Program-made: the position numbers and the translations under genes | Shown here: in pieces, positions 1-7,141 of the stretch | Layout of the letters: each line of letters starts with the position of its first letter | Numbering within the stretch: position 1 is the first letter of the stretch | The notes under the pieces: model-generated | What the model was told of the DNA's origin: nothing | Databases searched by the model: none | The model's input: the letters and a program-made list of their open reading frames with translations, nothing else | From: Methanobacteriota archaeon | GTDB taxonomy: Archaea > Methanobacteriota > Methanobacteria > Methanobacteriales > Methanobacteriaceae | Reading direction: 5' to 3' | Length of the DNA stretch: 11,738 nucleotides | Assembly (NCBI GenBank): GCA_023409695.1 | Contig: JAEYQZ010000049.1 | Span: forward strand, 1-11,738

Positions 1-37
1 TGCGCTCTTCTGGAGTTGCCTGTTTGAAAAATTCCAT
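1..37 (-). CDS. priS: Start of probable DNA primase small subunit (partial, runs off window)
   Basis: Only the first 12 codons are inside the window, reading MEFFKQATPEER on the minus strand from the ATG at 35-37. An AAAAGGT ribosome binding site lies just upstream (about 44-50). The short peptide resembles the N-terminus of archaeal/eukaryotic-type primase small (catalytic) subunits, which often begin with an A-T-x-x-E-R stretch leading into a Tyr-rich segment. The gene lies 92 bases downstream of priL on the same strand, and the two primase subunits are commonly adjacent in archaea. The identity rests mainly on this context; the peptide is too short to prove it. Confidence 0.5.
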   Translation of the reverse strand, partial: MEFFKQATPEER

Positions 38-129
38 GAGTTTACCTTTTTAAATTATTTAATTCAGCTATTGATTTCATATCATTTTGTTAAATTTATC
101 GTAGCCTGCTCAAATTAGTATATTTAATT

Positions 130-1431
130 TCATTTCTCCCTCATTTTCCTATTGTAATAAGAGAGAGGATTAGTTATACCTTTACAAGTCTTATCTGGTT
201 TGCACAAATTAGGCATGTTTAATTTAACTTTTTCACAGCTCATTGGGGTGTACCATGTTGTTTCCCCTTCATGTTGAAGGTTCAGGTTATCATTCATTCC
301 AAAACCAAGCTTTGCATTGATGTTGATCTTTTCCTGGGGCTGGTCATCGAAAAGGGGAGGACTGCACCTGTCTGCTGCATCATAAATCATTGGTAAAATC
401 TCATTTTGCGTGATTTTGAGGTCTGCATCAACATCAGATACTTTTAACGTTGTATTCCTCCTGAAAACTGAAGGATATAATCTCGCATAGGATAAAAAAG
501 GTGTTAAAAACAGTACAATGACTTCATTCCTTCCACCGGACTTAATCCCATCTAAAGCTTTTCTAATGCACGGGGGGAACTTTTCAACATTTAACGGCGA
601 AGCTTTAACTTCTCCTCCACCATCTCCACCGCCGTAATACCTTATTTCTTTTGATAAGGCATCAGCTACTTCTTCTGCGATCTTTAAAAGTGTTGCATTT
701 GGTTCTACTTCACGCCCTGCAATTTCATGCACGTTTTTTATGTAATTTTCAGTGTTCTGCATGATCATCTTGATCATGATGAGTTCCTTAATTCTGTTTC
801 CAATGAACACGTTGTACATTCTTTCGGGTTGTTGAAGTTTTACAACATCCCCAAAGTACTCCATGAAATCTTCTCTGTCTAATATAACATTTCCATCTTT
901 TAAAACTAAATCTTGAAGGTTAATCTTCTTTGAACTTAAAAGATCAGCCAGTGATGTCCATTTAATCCTGTCCTGAACAATGAGGATGTTCATTATTTTA
1001 TCTACAATTTCTGTCCGGTCTCTTTCATAAAGTTCTTCAAGCCGGTTTTCAATGATCTGTCCCTGCAGTTCTGATACTGCACGACTTTCTCGGGAATTAG
1101 GGCCATATTTAATCCCAACGGCCTGGCAAATGATATAAAATGCAATAACATCGAATTTTGTTATTTCAGGATAAAATAAGAAAGCATATTTTTTATGGTT
1201 ATACTTGGGATTGCTTTTTTTATCAACGTACCATTCTACTCTTTTAATCACCAGATCAACATAGCTTTTAGGTATATAAGAATCATCTGATATTTCTTGA
1301 GCTGTAATTGAATTAACTGCGTCTATAATATCATCATTTACATCAAATATCCTGTCTAAATCCCCTCCATCTTCCCTGACTATTTGTTTTCCTTCATCAG
1401 ATAAAGGATTTATAAAGGACATTGGTATCAT
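130..1431 (-). CDS. priL: DNA primase large subunit PriL (Fe-S)
   Basis: This 433-residue protein matches the archaeal/eukaryotic primase large subunit, the non-catalytic partner of PriS that helps initiate and size RNA primers at the replication fork. The N-terminal helical part contains FLFYPEI (about 85-91). The C-terminal half carries the Fe-S domain: C288 in FPPCI, then C356, C399, C410 and C416, ending in ITNPLSYY (419-426), a PriL C-terminal signature. Four of the five cysteines should hold the 4Fe-4S cluster; I cannot say with certainty which is spare, though C356 is a candidate. A short Gly-rich linker (267-273) separates the halves. The start is not fixed by a ribosome binding site: ATG at 1431 (MIPMSF) or at 1422 (MSFINPLS) are both possible, and a TATA box about 32 bases upstream suggests a very short leader. 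It is probably co-transcribed with the downstream priS. Confidence 0.93.
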   Translation of the reverse strand: MIPMSFINPLSDEGKQIVREDGGDLDRIFDVNDDIIDAVNSITAQEISDDSYIPKSYVDLVIKRVEWYVDKKSNPKYNHKKYAFLFYPEITKFDVIAFYIICQAVGIKYGPNSRESRAVSELQGQIIENRLEELYERDRTEIVDKIMNILIVQDRIKWTSLADLLSSKKINLQDLVLKDGNVILDREDFMEYFGDVVKLQQPERMYNVFIGNRIKELIMIKMIMQNTENYIKNVHEIAGREVEPNATLLKIAEEVADALSKEIRYYGGGDGGGEVKASPLNVEKFPPCIRKALDGIKSGGRNEVIVLFLTPFLSYARLYPSVFRRNTTLKVSDVDADLKITQNEILPMIYDAADRCSPPLFDDQPQEKININAKLGFGMNDNLNLQHEGETTWYTPMSCEKVKLNMPNLCKPDKTCKGITNPLSYYNRKMREK

Positions 1432-1457
1432 ACGATTAATGCTTTCTGATTCTCTTC

Positions 1458-1467
1458 ATTATAAATA
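1458..1467 (-). promoter_or_regulatory. TATA box of priL
   Basis: On the minus strand this reads TATTTATAAT, with its centre about 32 bases before the priL ATG. Archaeal transcription usually starts about 25 bases after the TATA centre, so the leader would be only a few bases, in keeping with the lack of a ribosome binding site at priL. Confidence 0.5.
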
Positions 1468-1696
1468 GTTACTGTATAGATATCTCCTAGTAATATGAAT
1501 TTCACAAAAGGAGTACCATCATATAAGGATACATAAATATGACACATGATGTAAATAAATATTTTAAAGGGTTTCACTTAAAAAGAAATAGGTGGTATTT
1601 CTATTTTAAATTAATATGAAAATAGAAAAATAATATATATTTAAATTTAGAAATTTTATATAATAAATATTGATTATTATTTCAGCTTTTAAGGGC

Positions 1697-1704
1697 TTTT
1701 ATAT
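1697..1704 (+). promoter_or_regulatory. TATA box of metG
   Basis: TTTTATAT follows a GC-richer AAGGGC stretch in an AT-rich divergent spacer. A start near 1726 would give metG a leader of about 50 bases containing its strong ribosome binding site. The rest of the 1432-1777 spacer contains no open frame that I can support. Confidence 0.45.
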
Positions 1705-1762
1705 CTTATTATAATTTAAATCATGAATTTCAAGGTCTAGTGGCTTTGTTGTTCATTTTGAT

Positions 1763-1770
1763 AAAGGAGG
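1763..1770 (+). promoter_or_regulatory. Strong ribosome binding site that fixes the TTG start of metG
   Basis: AAAGGAGG is followed after seven bases by TTG at 1778. The near-perfect match to the archaeal anti-Shine-Dalgarno sequence, plus the protein beginning MSKVFITSALPYANG as MetRS should, supports initiation at a non-ATG codon. Confidence 0.85.
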
Positions 1771-1777
1771 AACAAAT

Positions 1778-3760
1778 TTGAGTAAAGTATTTATTACCAG
1801 CGCGTTGCCCTATGCAAATGGGCCCTGCCATTTAGGACACTTGAGATCGACATATATTCCAGCAGATATTTACGCACGTTACAATCGAATGAATGATGTT
1901 GATGTCCTGTTTGTTTGTGCAAGCGATGAACATGGGACGCCTATTGCAGTTAGAGCAGAGCAAATAGGAAAATCTCCTAAAGAAATTGCAGATAAGTTTC
2001 ATAAAATGATAAAACATGACCTGGAGTTGTGTAATATCTCCCTTGATAACTTTTCAAGGACAACTGATCCTCTCCATTACGAAATTTCACAGAACTTTTT
2101 TTTAAAACTTTATGAAAAGGGTTATATTTATGAACAGGTAATTAAACAGCCTTACTGTAATACCTGTAAAAGATTTTTACCTGACAGGTATGTGGAAGGA
2201 ATTTGTCCCCACTGTAAAGGTGAAGGGGCAAGGGGAGACCATTGTGAAACATGTGGAAGACATTTGGACCCAATTCAGCTTGAAGAGCCAACATGTCTCA
2301 TATGTAGTTCTACTCCTGAAATTAAGGAGTCGAAACAATATTTCTTTAAGTTAAGTCACTTCCAGGATGATTTAAAAGAATGGATAGAAGGAAATGATGA
2401 ATTACCTCCAAATGTTAAAAATTACGCCATTCAGTGGATAAAAGAAGGTTTGAAAGATTGGATACTTACAAGAGATATGGAATGGGGAATTCCTGTTCCA
2501 CTTAAAGATGCTGAAGGCAAAATAATTTATGTGTGGGGTGAAGCTTTCCTTGGATACATATCGTCGGCTGCACAGTGGAGCCGGAGAGAAAATAAGCCGT
2601 GGGAAGACTACTGGAACGATAGAGCAGTTCACTTTATAGGAAAAGATATTATATACCACCACTCTATATTCTGGCCAGCATTACTTATGGGCTACGGATG
2701 TAAACTACCAGATAATGTTGTAGCAGGGGCATATCTTTCACTTGAAGGCCGAAAGATGTCAACAAGTAAAAACTGGGTTATATGGGCATCTGAATTCCTT
2801 GAAAAATTTGATTCAGATATTGTAAGATATTACCTGACTGTTAACGCGCCCCTTGGCCGTGATACTGATTTCTCATGGGATGATTTCCAGCGCCGTGTAA
2901 ATGACGAGCTTGCAGACGTGCTTGGAAACTTTTTACACCGAACTTTTACATTTACAAACAGATTTTTCGATGGAAAAATACCAGAGCCATCGGAATTTGA
3001 TGATTACGATGAAGAATTTAAAAACAGGATATTGGGCATTCCAGATGTGGTCTCGGAAAATATTGAGCATTTTAAATTCAGAGAAGGTCTTATTGAAATA
3101 ATTAGGCTTGCAAAGTTCGGTAACAAATATTTTAATGACAAGGAACCATGGAAAGCAGTAAAGGAAAACCCTGAAGAGGCATCAAATTGCCTTTATCTGT
3201 GCAACCAGCTTGCAAAAGTTCTTTCTGTTATTTTAGCCCCTTACATTCCAGTTAGGGCTTCTAAAATAATGGAAATTATGAATTTAGATGTAGAAAAAAC
3301 AACCAGCTGGAAAACTGCAGGTGAATTTGTTCCAACAGGCCATGAAATTGGTAAACCGAAACCATTATTTTCTAAAATTGACGATAACATAATTGAAAAA
3401 GAAAAAGAAACACTTTATGATAATTTAGAGGAAACTGAAACTATGAAAGATATTATAAGTATAGATGATTTTGCAAAAATGGATTTAAGAATTTCTGAAA
3501 TAATTGGAGCAGAACGTGTTGAAGGCTCTGAAAACTTACTAAAATTAATGGTCGACACTGGTGAGAAAAAAATACAGGTTGTCGCCGGCCTTGCTAAAAA
3601 ATACGCTCCTGAAGAAATAAAAGGTCAGAAAGTTGTGGTTTTAGTTAATTTGAAACCAGCAAAATTATTCGGAATAAAATCTGAAGGTATGATACTTGCA
3701 ACTTCGGACAGTTTAAGCGTTTTAAGTGCAGATGCTAACGTTGGTGAAAAAATAAAATAA
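1778..3760 (+). CDS. metG: Methionyl-tRNA synthetase with C-terminal tRNA-binding domain
   Basis: This class I aminoacyl-tRNA synthetase charges tRNA-Met with methionine using ATP in the cytoplasm. The catalytic domain shows ITSALPYANG followed by the HLGH motif (residues 18-21) and KMSTS (326-330). A connective insert carries four CxxC pairs (C127/C130, C143/C146, C156/C159, C173/C176), the two-zinc-knuckle form found in archaeal and E. coli-type enzymes. An anticodon-binding helical domain follows. The last 105 residues or so (about 556-660) form an OB-fold tRNA-binding module of the EMAPII/Arc1p type (DLRISEI, VVAGLAKKY, LVNLKPAKLFGIKSEGM), which in some archaea is a separate protein. At 660 residues it is full length. 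It starts with TTG behind a strong ribosome binding site, and is followed at once by the hairpin array. Confidence 0.97.
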   Translation: MSKVFITSALPYANGPCHLGHLRSTYIPADIYARYNRMNDVDVLFVCASDEHGTPIAVRAEQIGKSPKEIADKFHKMIKHDLELCNISLDNFSRTTDPLHYEISQNFFLKLYEKGYIYEQVIKQPYCNTCKRFLPDRYVEGICPHCKGEGARGDHCETCGRHLDPIQLEEPTCLICSSTPEIKESKQYFFKLSHFQDDLKEWIEGNDELPPNVKNYAIQWIKEGLKDWILTRDMEWGIPVPLKDAEGKIIYVWGEAFLGYISSAAQWSRRENKPWEDYWNDRAVHFIGKDIIYHHSIFWPALLMGYGCKLPDNVVAGAYLSLEGRKMSTSKNWVIWASEFLEKFDSDIVRYYLTVNAPLGRDTDFSWDDFQRRVNDELADVLGNFLHRTFTFTNRFFDGKIPEPSEFDDYDEEFKNRILGIPDVVSENIEHFKFREGLIEIIRLAKFGNKYFNDKEPWKAVKENPEEASNCLYLCNQLAKVLSVILAPYIPVRASKIMEIMNLDVEKTTSWKTAGEFVPTGHEIGKPKPLFSKIDDNIIEKEKETLYDNLEETETMKDIISIDDFAKMDLRISEIIGAERVEGSENLLKLMVDTGEKKIQVVAGLAKKYAPEEIKGQKVVVLVNLKPAKLFGIKSEGMILATSDSLSVLSADANVGEKIK

Positions 3761-3763
3761 ACT

Positions 3764-3914
3764 TACAAAATTCGCAGAATTTTGTACGCCCGAAATTCAT
3801 AGAATTTCGACGGCTGACAAACACAGGGTGTTTGTCGCTCCGAAATCAAAGATTTCGACGGCTTACAAAATTTATAATTTTGTAATCCCGGGCCCTCGAA
3901 AAACGATTTTCGAG
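3764..3914 (+). repeat. Tandem array of six short hairpins, two alternating types, period about 50 bases
   Basis: Beginning four bases after the metG stop there are six perfect inverted repeats: 3764-3786 (10-bp stem, loop GCA), 3791-3809 (8 bp, loop ATA), 3816-3836 (9 bp, loop AGG), 3841-3857 (7 bp, loop AAA), 3863-3885 (10 bp, loop TAT) and 3895-3914 (8 bp, loop ACGA). They alternate between a B type built on ACAAA/TTTGT arms and an A type built on CGAAAT/ATTTCG arms, giving B-A-B-A-B, then a different final hairpin CTCGAAAA/TTTTCGAG. Both A units are followed by the same ACGGCT linker, and the A starts are exactly 50 bases apart. Arm bases differ between copies but stay paired. The final hairpin plus T-run probably terminates metG; the role of the others is not known to me. 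Confidence 0.9.
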
Positions 3915-3926
3915 CGCCATTTTTTT
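3895..3926 (+). terminator. Terminator of metG: last hairpin plus T-tract
   Basis: The stem CTCGAAAA/TTTTCGAG (3895-3902 and 3907-3914) is followed by CGCCA and a run of seven T (3920-3926). Archaeal termination depends mainly on such T-tracts. The T-run continues directly into the TATA box of the next gene. Confidence 0.6.
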
Positions 3927-3932
3927 ATAAAA
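3924..3932 (+). promoter_or_regulatory. TATA box of the DUF530 gene, overlapping the T-tract
   Basis: TTTATAAAA shares its first three T with the preceding terminator T-run. Its centre lies about 23 bases before the ATG at 3951, so the transcript probably starts at or next to the start codon (leaderless). No good ribosome binding site precedes that ATG. Confidence 0.5.
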
Positions 3933-3950
3933 GTATAGTTTGGGAACGAA

Positions 3951-5522
3951 ATGAATGAATCTGTTTTAATTGCACGGGCTGAGAAATTTCTTGACAAAAT
4001 AAAACGTCAAAGGATACAAGTAGAAGAACTTAGGGATTTCGAAAGCTTTATTACAGTTTATCATTACTTAAAAGAAAATTTAGACGAGCTGTATGAACTT
4101 AGAGATACCATGGAGATCAAGGGTTATAAAGCTCCCTACAGATCTTTAATTAGATCTTCTCGTTCCTCAATTACTGAATTGAAGGCTGAAGAAATACATG
4201 ATGTTTCAAGGCAGACTCAATACTTTAGAATGAAAGCTGCCGCTAAGAAAAATATATTGGATAGGGTTAAATCGTCTATTGCGTCTCATAAAATTGTAAT
4301 TGGCCATCTTGAAGAATTTGCAACTATAACTTGCAGCGTATGTAAAAAGAATTTTAAAAGGCATGAAATTGAATTTGTGGAGTCTGGAACATGCAGCTGT
4401 GGAGCTACAGATCTGATATTAGAAAAAAATGACCATGGTGTTTACAGGTTAGGCGCGCTTAAATATTTGCCTTTATCGGGTGAATATATGGTGAGAATGT
4501 CTGACTTATCCTCTATGGGAAGAGAGGCGTTCCGTAGTGTCGTTAGAGTCCTAAAACATGAAAAAAGAGGAATAGTTAAAACAGTCTCTTTAGTAGTTAA
4601 AGTACTGGAAGACGGTAGGTGGATCAGAAAAAGAGTCAATATGGATATGGACGATGAAATGAACTATGAAAGGGAAATTCGAAAGAAATACGGCCGTAAT
4701 GCTCGTATCGAATTTTTACAATTTCACAGGAAAAAACCTGCCATTATAAACGATAAACAGGTTCAAACTGCTCTTTCAATTGCCTATGTTAAATTTGCAA
4801 AGGAAATAGTGGATGAAATTCTGGATGATGTTTTAGATGACCTTTTAAAAAATAGAAATAATGTTGAAATTTATGATAATGCCCTTAAAACTGCATCAGA
4901 TGTTGCAGGTTCAATAACCTCAGATATTGAAGATGAAGAGGATATAAAGAATGAAAAATTAAATGAAATTCTTAAAGAAAACAACCTCATGGATGATAAC
5001 AATATTATAAATAGACAGCTTGAGCGCGATATTCAAGCAAGAAACAGGATTAAAAGAAAGCTTTTTGTTGAGGTACCAAGAGTTTTTATTTTATGGGATA
5101 TTGTTAGATATTATCTGACCACTTCTTATGATAGAAGGAATAAATACTCAGGACCATTCCCAAATCTTCGCCCAAATCTGGATACCAATCAATTGAAAGC
5201 ATTTGTAGATTTTGATAAGCAGGTAGTGAAGATTTTGAAGAAGTATACTCCTGAGAAGATCGAGTACATGGAAGACATGAAAGAAGTTATAGCCAAAAAA
5301 TTTGAGATTGAAAATAAAATAAAGGGTCTCCATGTTAAGTCAAATCCGCCTGCAGTTGGAGCTGCAATTTTAAATATTACCGGAAAACTGTCTATTGAAG
5401 TTGCATCTGATATTTTTTCAGTTGATACATCTAAAGTAAAGGCAGAAAAAGAAAAAATAGAGACATTTGGAAAGCCTACATCAAAACGTGCTCAAAAATT
5501 CCTTGAAATGATTAAAAAATAG
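3951..5522 (+). CDS. DUF530-family archaeal protein with a zinc-binding motif
   Basis: This 523-residue protein resembles the DUF530 family of uncharacterised methanogen proteins (family call from memory of its layout, moderate certainty). Residues 1-120 are helical and charged. A zinc-ribbon-like group follows at C128/C131 and C148/C150 (CSVC and CSC spaced 16 apart). The middle is basic, the 275-360 stretch is acidic and likely helical, and the end (about 465-523, NPPAVGAAILNI then a helix-turn-helix-like segment) resembles the cyclin-fold repeat of transcription factor B. A zinc ribbon with a TFB-like end suggests nucleic-acid binding or a transcription role, but this is inference and no function is established. 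The start follows a TATA box by about 23 bases with no ribosome binding site, suggesting a leaderless message. No frame damage is seen. Confidence 0.8.
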   Translation: MNESVLIARAEKFLDKIKRQRIQVEELRDFESFITVYHYLKENLDELYELRDTMEIKGYKAPYRSLIRSSRSSITELKAEEIHDVSRQTQYFRMKAAAKKNILDRVKSSIASHKIVIGHLEEFATITCSVCKKNFKRHEIEFVESGTCSCGATDLILEKNDHGVYRLGALKYLPLSGEYMVRMSDLSSMGREAFRSVVRVLKHEKRGIVKTVSLVVKVLEDGRWIRKRVNMDMDDEMNYEREIRKKYGRNARIEFLQFHRKKPAIINDKQVQTALSIAYVKFAKEIVDEILDDVLDDLLKNRNNVEIYDNALKTASDVAGSITSDIEDEEDIKNEKLNEILKENNLMDDNNIINRQLERDIQARNRIKRKLFVEVPRVFILWDIVRYYLTTSYDRRNKYSGPFPNLRPNLDTNQLKAFVDFDKQVVKILKKYTPEKIEYMEDMKEVIAKKFEIENKIKGLHVKSNPPAVGAAILNITGKLSIEVASDIFSVDTSKVKAEKEKIETFGKPTSKRAQKFLEMIKK

Positions 5523-5533
5523 CAGTATGATGT

Positions 5534-5543
5534 AATATATTTA
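5534..5543 (+). promoter_or_regulatory. Possible TATA box of the AT-hook/HTH gene
   Basis: AATATATTTA in the 87-base gap after the DUF530 gene would place transcription near 5563 and give a leader of about 47 bases. The region is AT-rich, so this is a weak call; read-through from the upstream gene is also possible. Confidence 0.3.
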
Positions 5544-5609
5544 AATTTAAGTAGACATCAGTAAATTTTAACTTAAGGTATTTAGAAAATTATAACATAC
5601 GGTGGTATT

Positions 5610-6080
5610 TTGGGTGAAGATGAAAATAATGAAATTTATGTAAAAAGAGCATTATCTTCACAGGTTATCATGGAACTTTTGGACAGGTATCCAAACCTTA
5701 AAAAGATTAAAGTTCCAAGCAGCTTATACCCTAGAACCTCAAAAAAATATTTGGATGCACTTTCTGAACTGGGAATTGAAGTTGAACCAGTTATTAAAAG
5801 GGGTAGACCCAAAAAATATGGTAACACTGAAGCTGAACTCGTTCAAAAAATGATTGATGAAGGTGTTAGCCCAAAAGATATATCAGATGAGCTTGAGATT
5901 CCTTTAAAAACAGTTTACTACCTCAAGGGTACAAAACTAAAGAGGGGTAGAAAACCAAAATATTCTAAAGAGACGGAAGAAGAAATTAAAAAATTACGTG
6001 ATGAAGGTCTTAGAGCAAAGGATATATCTGAAAAGCTAAGTATCCCTCTTAGAACAGTGTACTGTCTTATAAAAAGATAG
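5610..6080 (+). CDS. Small DNA-binding-like protein: DUF1699-like N-terminus plus duplicated AT-hook/HTH unit
   Basis: A 156-residue protein starting at TTG, behind GGTGG at 5601-5605; no other start fits before residue 21. Residues 12-60 (PNLKKIKVPSSLYPRTSKKYLD) resemble DUF1699, a short archaeal domain of unknown function. Two copies of a 48-residue unit follow. The first opens with the AT-hook-like KRGRPKKYG (63-71) and the second with KRGRKPKYS (111-119); each leads into a resolvase-like helix-turn-helix (about 76-104 and 123-154) with the matching pattern DEG-kDIS-eL-IPL-TVY. AT-hooks bind the minor groove of AT-rich DNA, and the HTHs resemble those of site-specific recombinases and small regulators. 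A role as a transcription regulator or chromatin-associated protein is inference. It lies between the DUF530 gene and the sugar-phosphate transferase on the same strand. Confidence 0.8.
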   Translation: MGEDENNEIYVKRALSSQVIMELLDRYPNLKKIKVPSSLYPRTSKKYLDALSELGIEVEPVIKRGRPKKYGNTEAELVQKMIDEGVSPKDISDELEIPLKTVYYLKGTKLKRGRKPKYSKETEEEIKKLRDEGLRAKDISEKLSIPLRTVYCLIKR

Positions 6081-6087
6081 ATTATTG

Positions 6088-6096
6088 ATATATAAA
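6088..6096 (+). promoter_or_regulatory. Possible TATA box of the sugar-phosphate transferase gene
   Basis: ATATATAAA lies about 60 bases before the ATG at 6154. Transcription from about 6117 would give a leader of roughly 37 bases containing the GGTGGT ribosome binding site at 6145-6150. Confidence 0.4.
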
Positions 6097-6153
6097 TAAA
6101 TTTAACTCATTAACTTAGTACTTTCAGAAAACAAGTGAAAACGCGGTGGTTCA

Positions 6154-7125
6154 ATGGCAAATATGTTTTTTGGCGATTATCAGATGTTACTATTAGTTTC
6201 AGGGATCTGCGGCTTAGTTGCATTTTCAATAACTTTTTTAACTATGCCTAGATTAATAAATAAATTAAAAGATGCTGAAATAGTGGGTAAGGATATTCAT
6301 AAGCCTACGAAGCCTATTGTGGCAGAAATGGGAGGTATAGGCATCTTGCTTGGTTTTGTAGTTGCAATGTTTGTCGGGATCTGGTTGTATCCAACTTATC
6401 ATTATCAATTTATTGTAACATTAATTGTAATTCTTTTAGTGGGTCTTGTAGGTATGGTTGATGACCTTGTAGTTTTATCATCCAAAGAAAAACTAATTTT
6501 ACTCTGGCTTGCGGGCCTGCCGATTATGTGGATTGCCCCCCCTAATGTGAGCATTATTTACATGTTAGCTATGCCTGTAGCAGTATCTATCGGTGCTAAT
6601 TTAACAAATATGCTGGCAGGATTAAATGGAGTTGAATCTGGTCTTGGCGCAATAGCAATGATTTCTCTTACCATTTCTGTTATTATAATGGGCAAATATA
6701 ATGTTGCTATAATTACTATGGCGATGCTGGGGGCTCTTCTTGCATTTTTATTCTACAACCGGCACCCTTCACGTGTTTTTCCAGGAGATGTGGGAACTCT
6801 TATTATAGGTGCATGTATTGTACTTGTGGCGTTTATAGGGCGTGTAAAGCTCATAGCATTTATTGTACTTCTTCCAAATATAATTGATGCTATTTTGAAA
6901 TTTTACAGTGCAGGGGTCGTTGAAAGACATCACCATGCTCCAACTGAAGTAGGCGATGATGGAAAATTAATTGCTCCTGACGGTGGTTTTAATTCTCTTA
7001 TACGATCTGTTTTAAGAAGACCAATGCCTGAAAAGAATGTTGTAGCAATTGTATGGCTTATTGGTATTATTTTTGGAGCTATCGGGATAATCATGGCATA
7101 TACACTTAATTCAAGTATTATTTAG
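6154..7125 (+). CDS. Polyprenyl-phosphate GlcNAc-1-phosphate transferase-like membrane enzyme (glycosyltransferase family 4)
   Basis: A 323-residue polytopic membrane protein of the MraY/WecA/Alg7 superfamily, which transfers a sugar-1-phosphate from a UDP-sugar to a lipid phosphate carrier. About nine hydrophobic spans are visible. Family motifs are intact: MVDDL (101-105) with the Asp pair D103/D104, NLTNMLAGLNGVESG (149-163), YNRHPSRVFPGDVG (201-214) with D212, and the His-rich loop ERHHHAP (257-263). The NMLAGLNGVESG and HPSRVFPGD forms are closer to eukaryotic Alg7 and archaeal AglH than to bacterial MraY, favouring GlcNAc-1-P transfer to dolichyl phosphate at the start of N-glycan assembly. 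Because Methanobacteriales also use a family member for pseudomurein, that alternative remains, but no Mur-ligase-like neighbour is present. It converges with a pilin-like gene, leaving only 16 bases between stops. Confidence 0.88.
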   Translation: MANMFFGDYQMLLLVSGICGLVAFSITFLTMPRLINKLKDAEIVGKDIHKPTKPIVAEMGGIGILLGFVVAMFVGIWLYPTYHYQFIVTLIVILLVGLVGMVDDLVVLSSKEKLILLWLAGLPIMWIAPPNVSIIYMLAMPVAVSIGANLTNMLAGLNGVESGLGAIAMISLTISVIIMGKYNVAIITMAMLGALLAFLFYNRHPSRVFPGDVGTLIIGACIVLVAFIGRVKLIAFIVLLPNIIDAILKFYSAGVVERHHHAPTEVGDDGKLIAPDGGFNSLIRSVLRRPMPEKNVVAIVWLIGIIFGAIGIIMAYTLNSSII

Positions 7126-7141
7126 GTAAAATAATGTATAG

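Noticed and set aside
1832..2662. Open frames on the minus strand inside metG
   Set aside because: They are antisense shadows of a strongly conserved MetRS frame, with no ribosome binding site or protein-like composition.
3764..3914. CRISPR array
   Set aside because: The repeats are hairpins with differing arms and a period near 50 bases, without identical direct repeats and unique spacers of CRISPR size, and no cas gene is present.
6154..7125. Bacterial-type MraY for pseudomurein synthesis
   Set aside because: Motifs such as NMLAGLNGVESG and HPSRVFPGD fit Alg7/AglH better, and no Mur-ligase-like genes are adjacent. It is kept only as an alternative.
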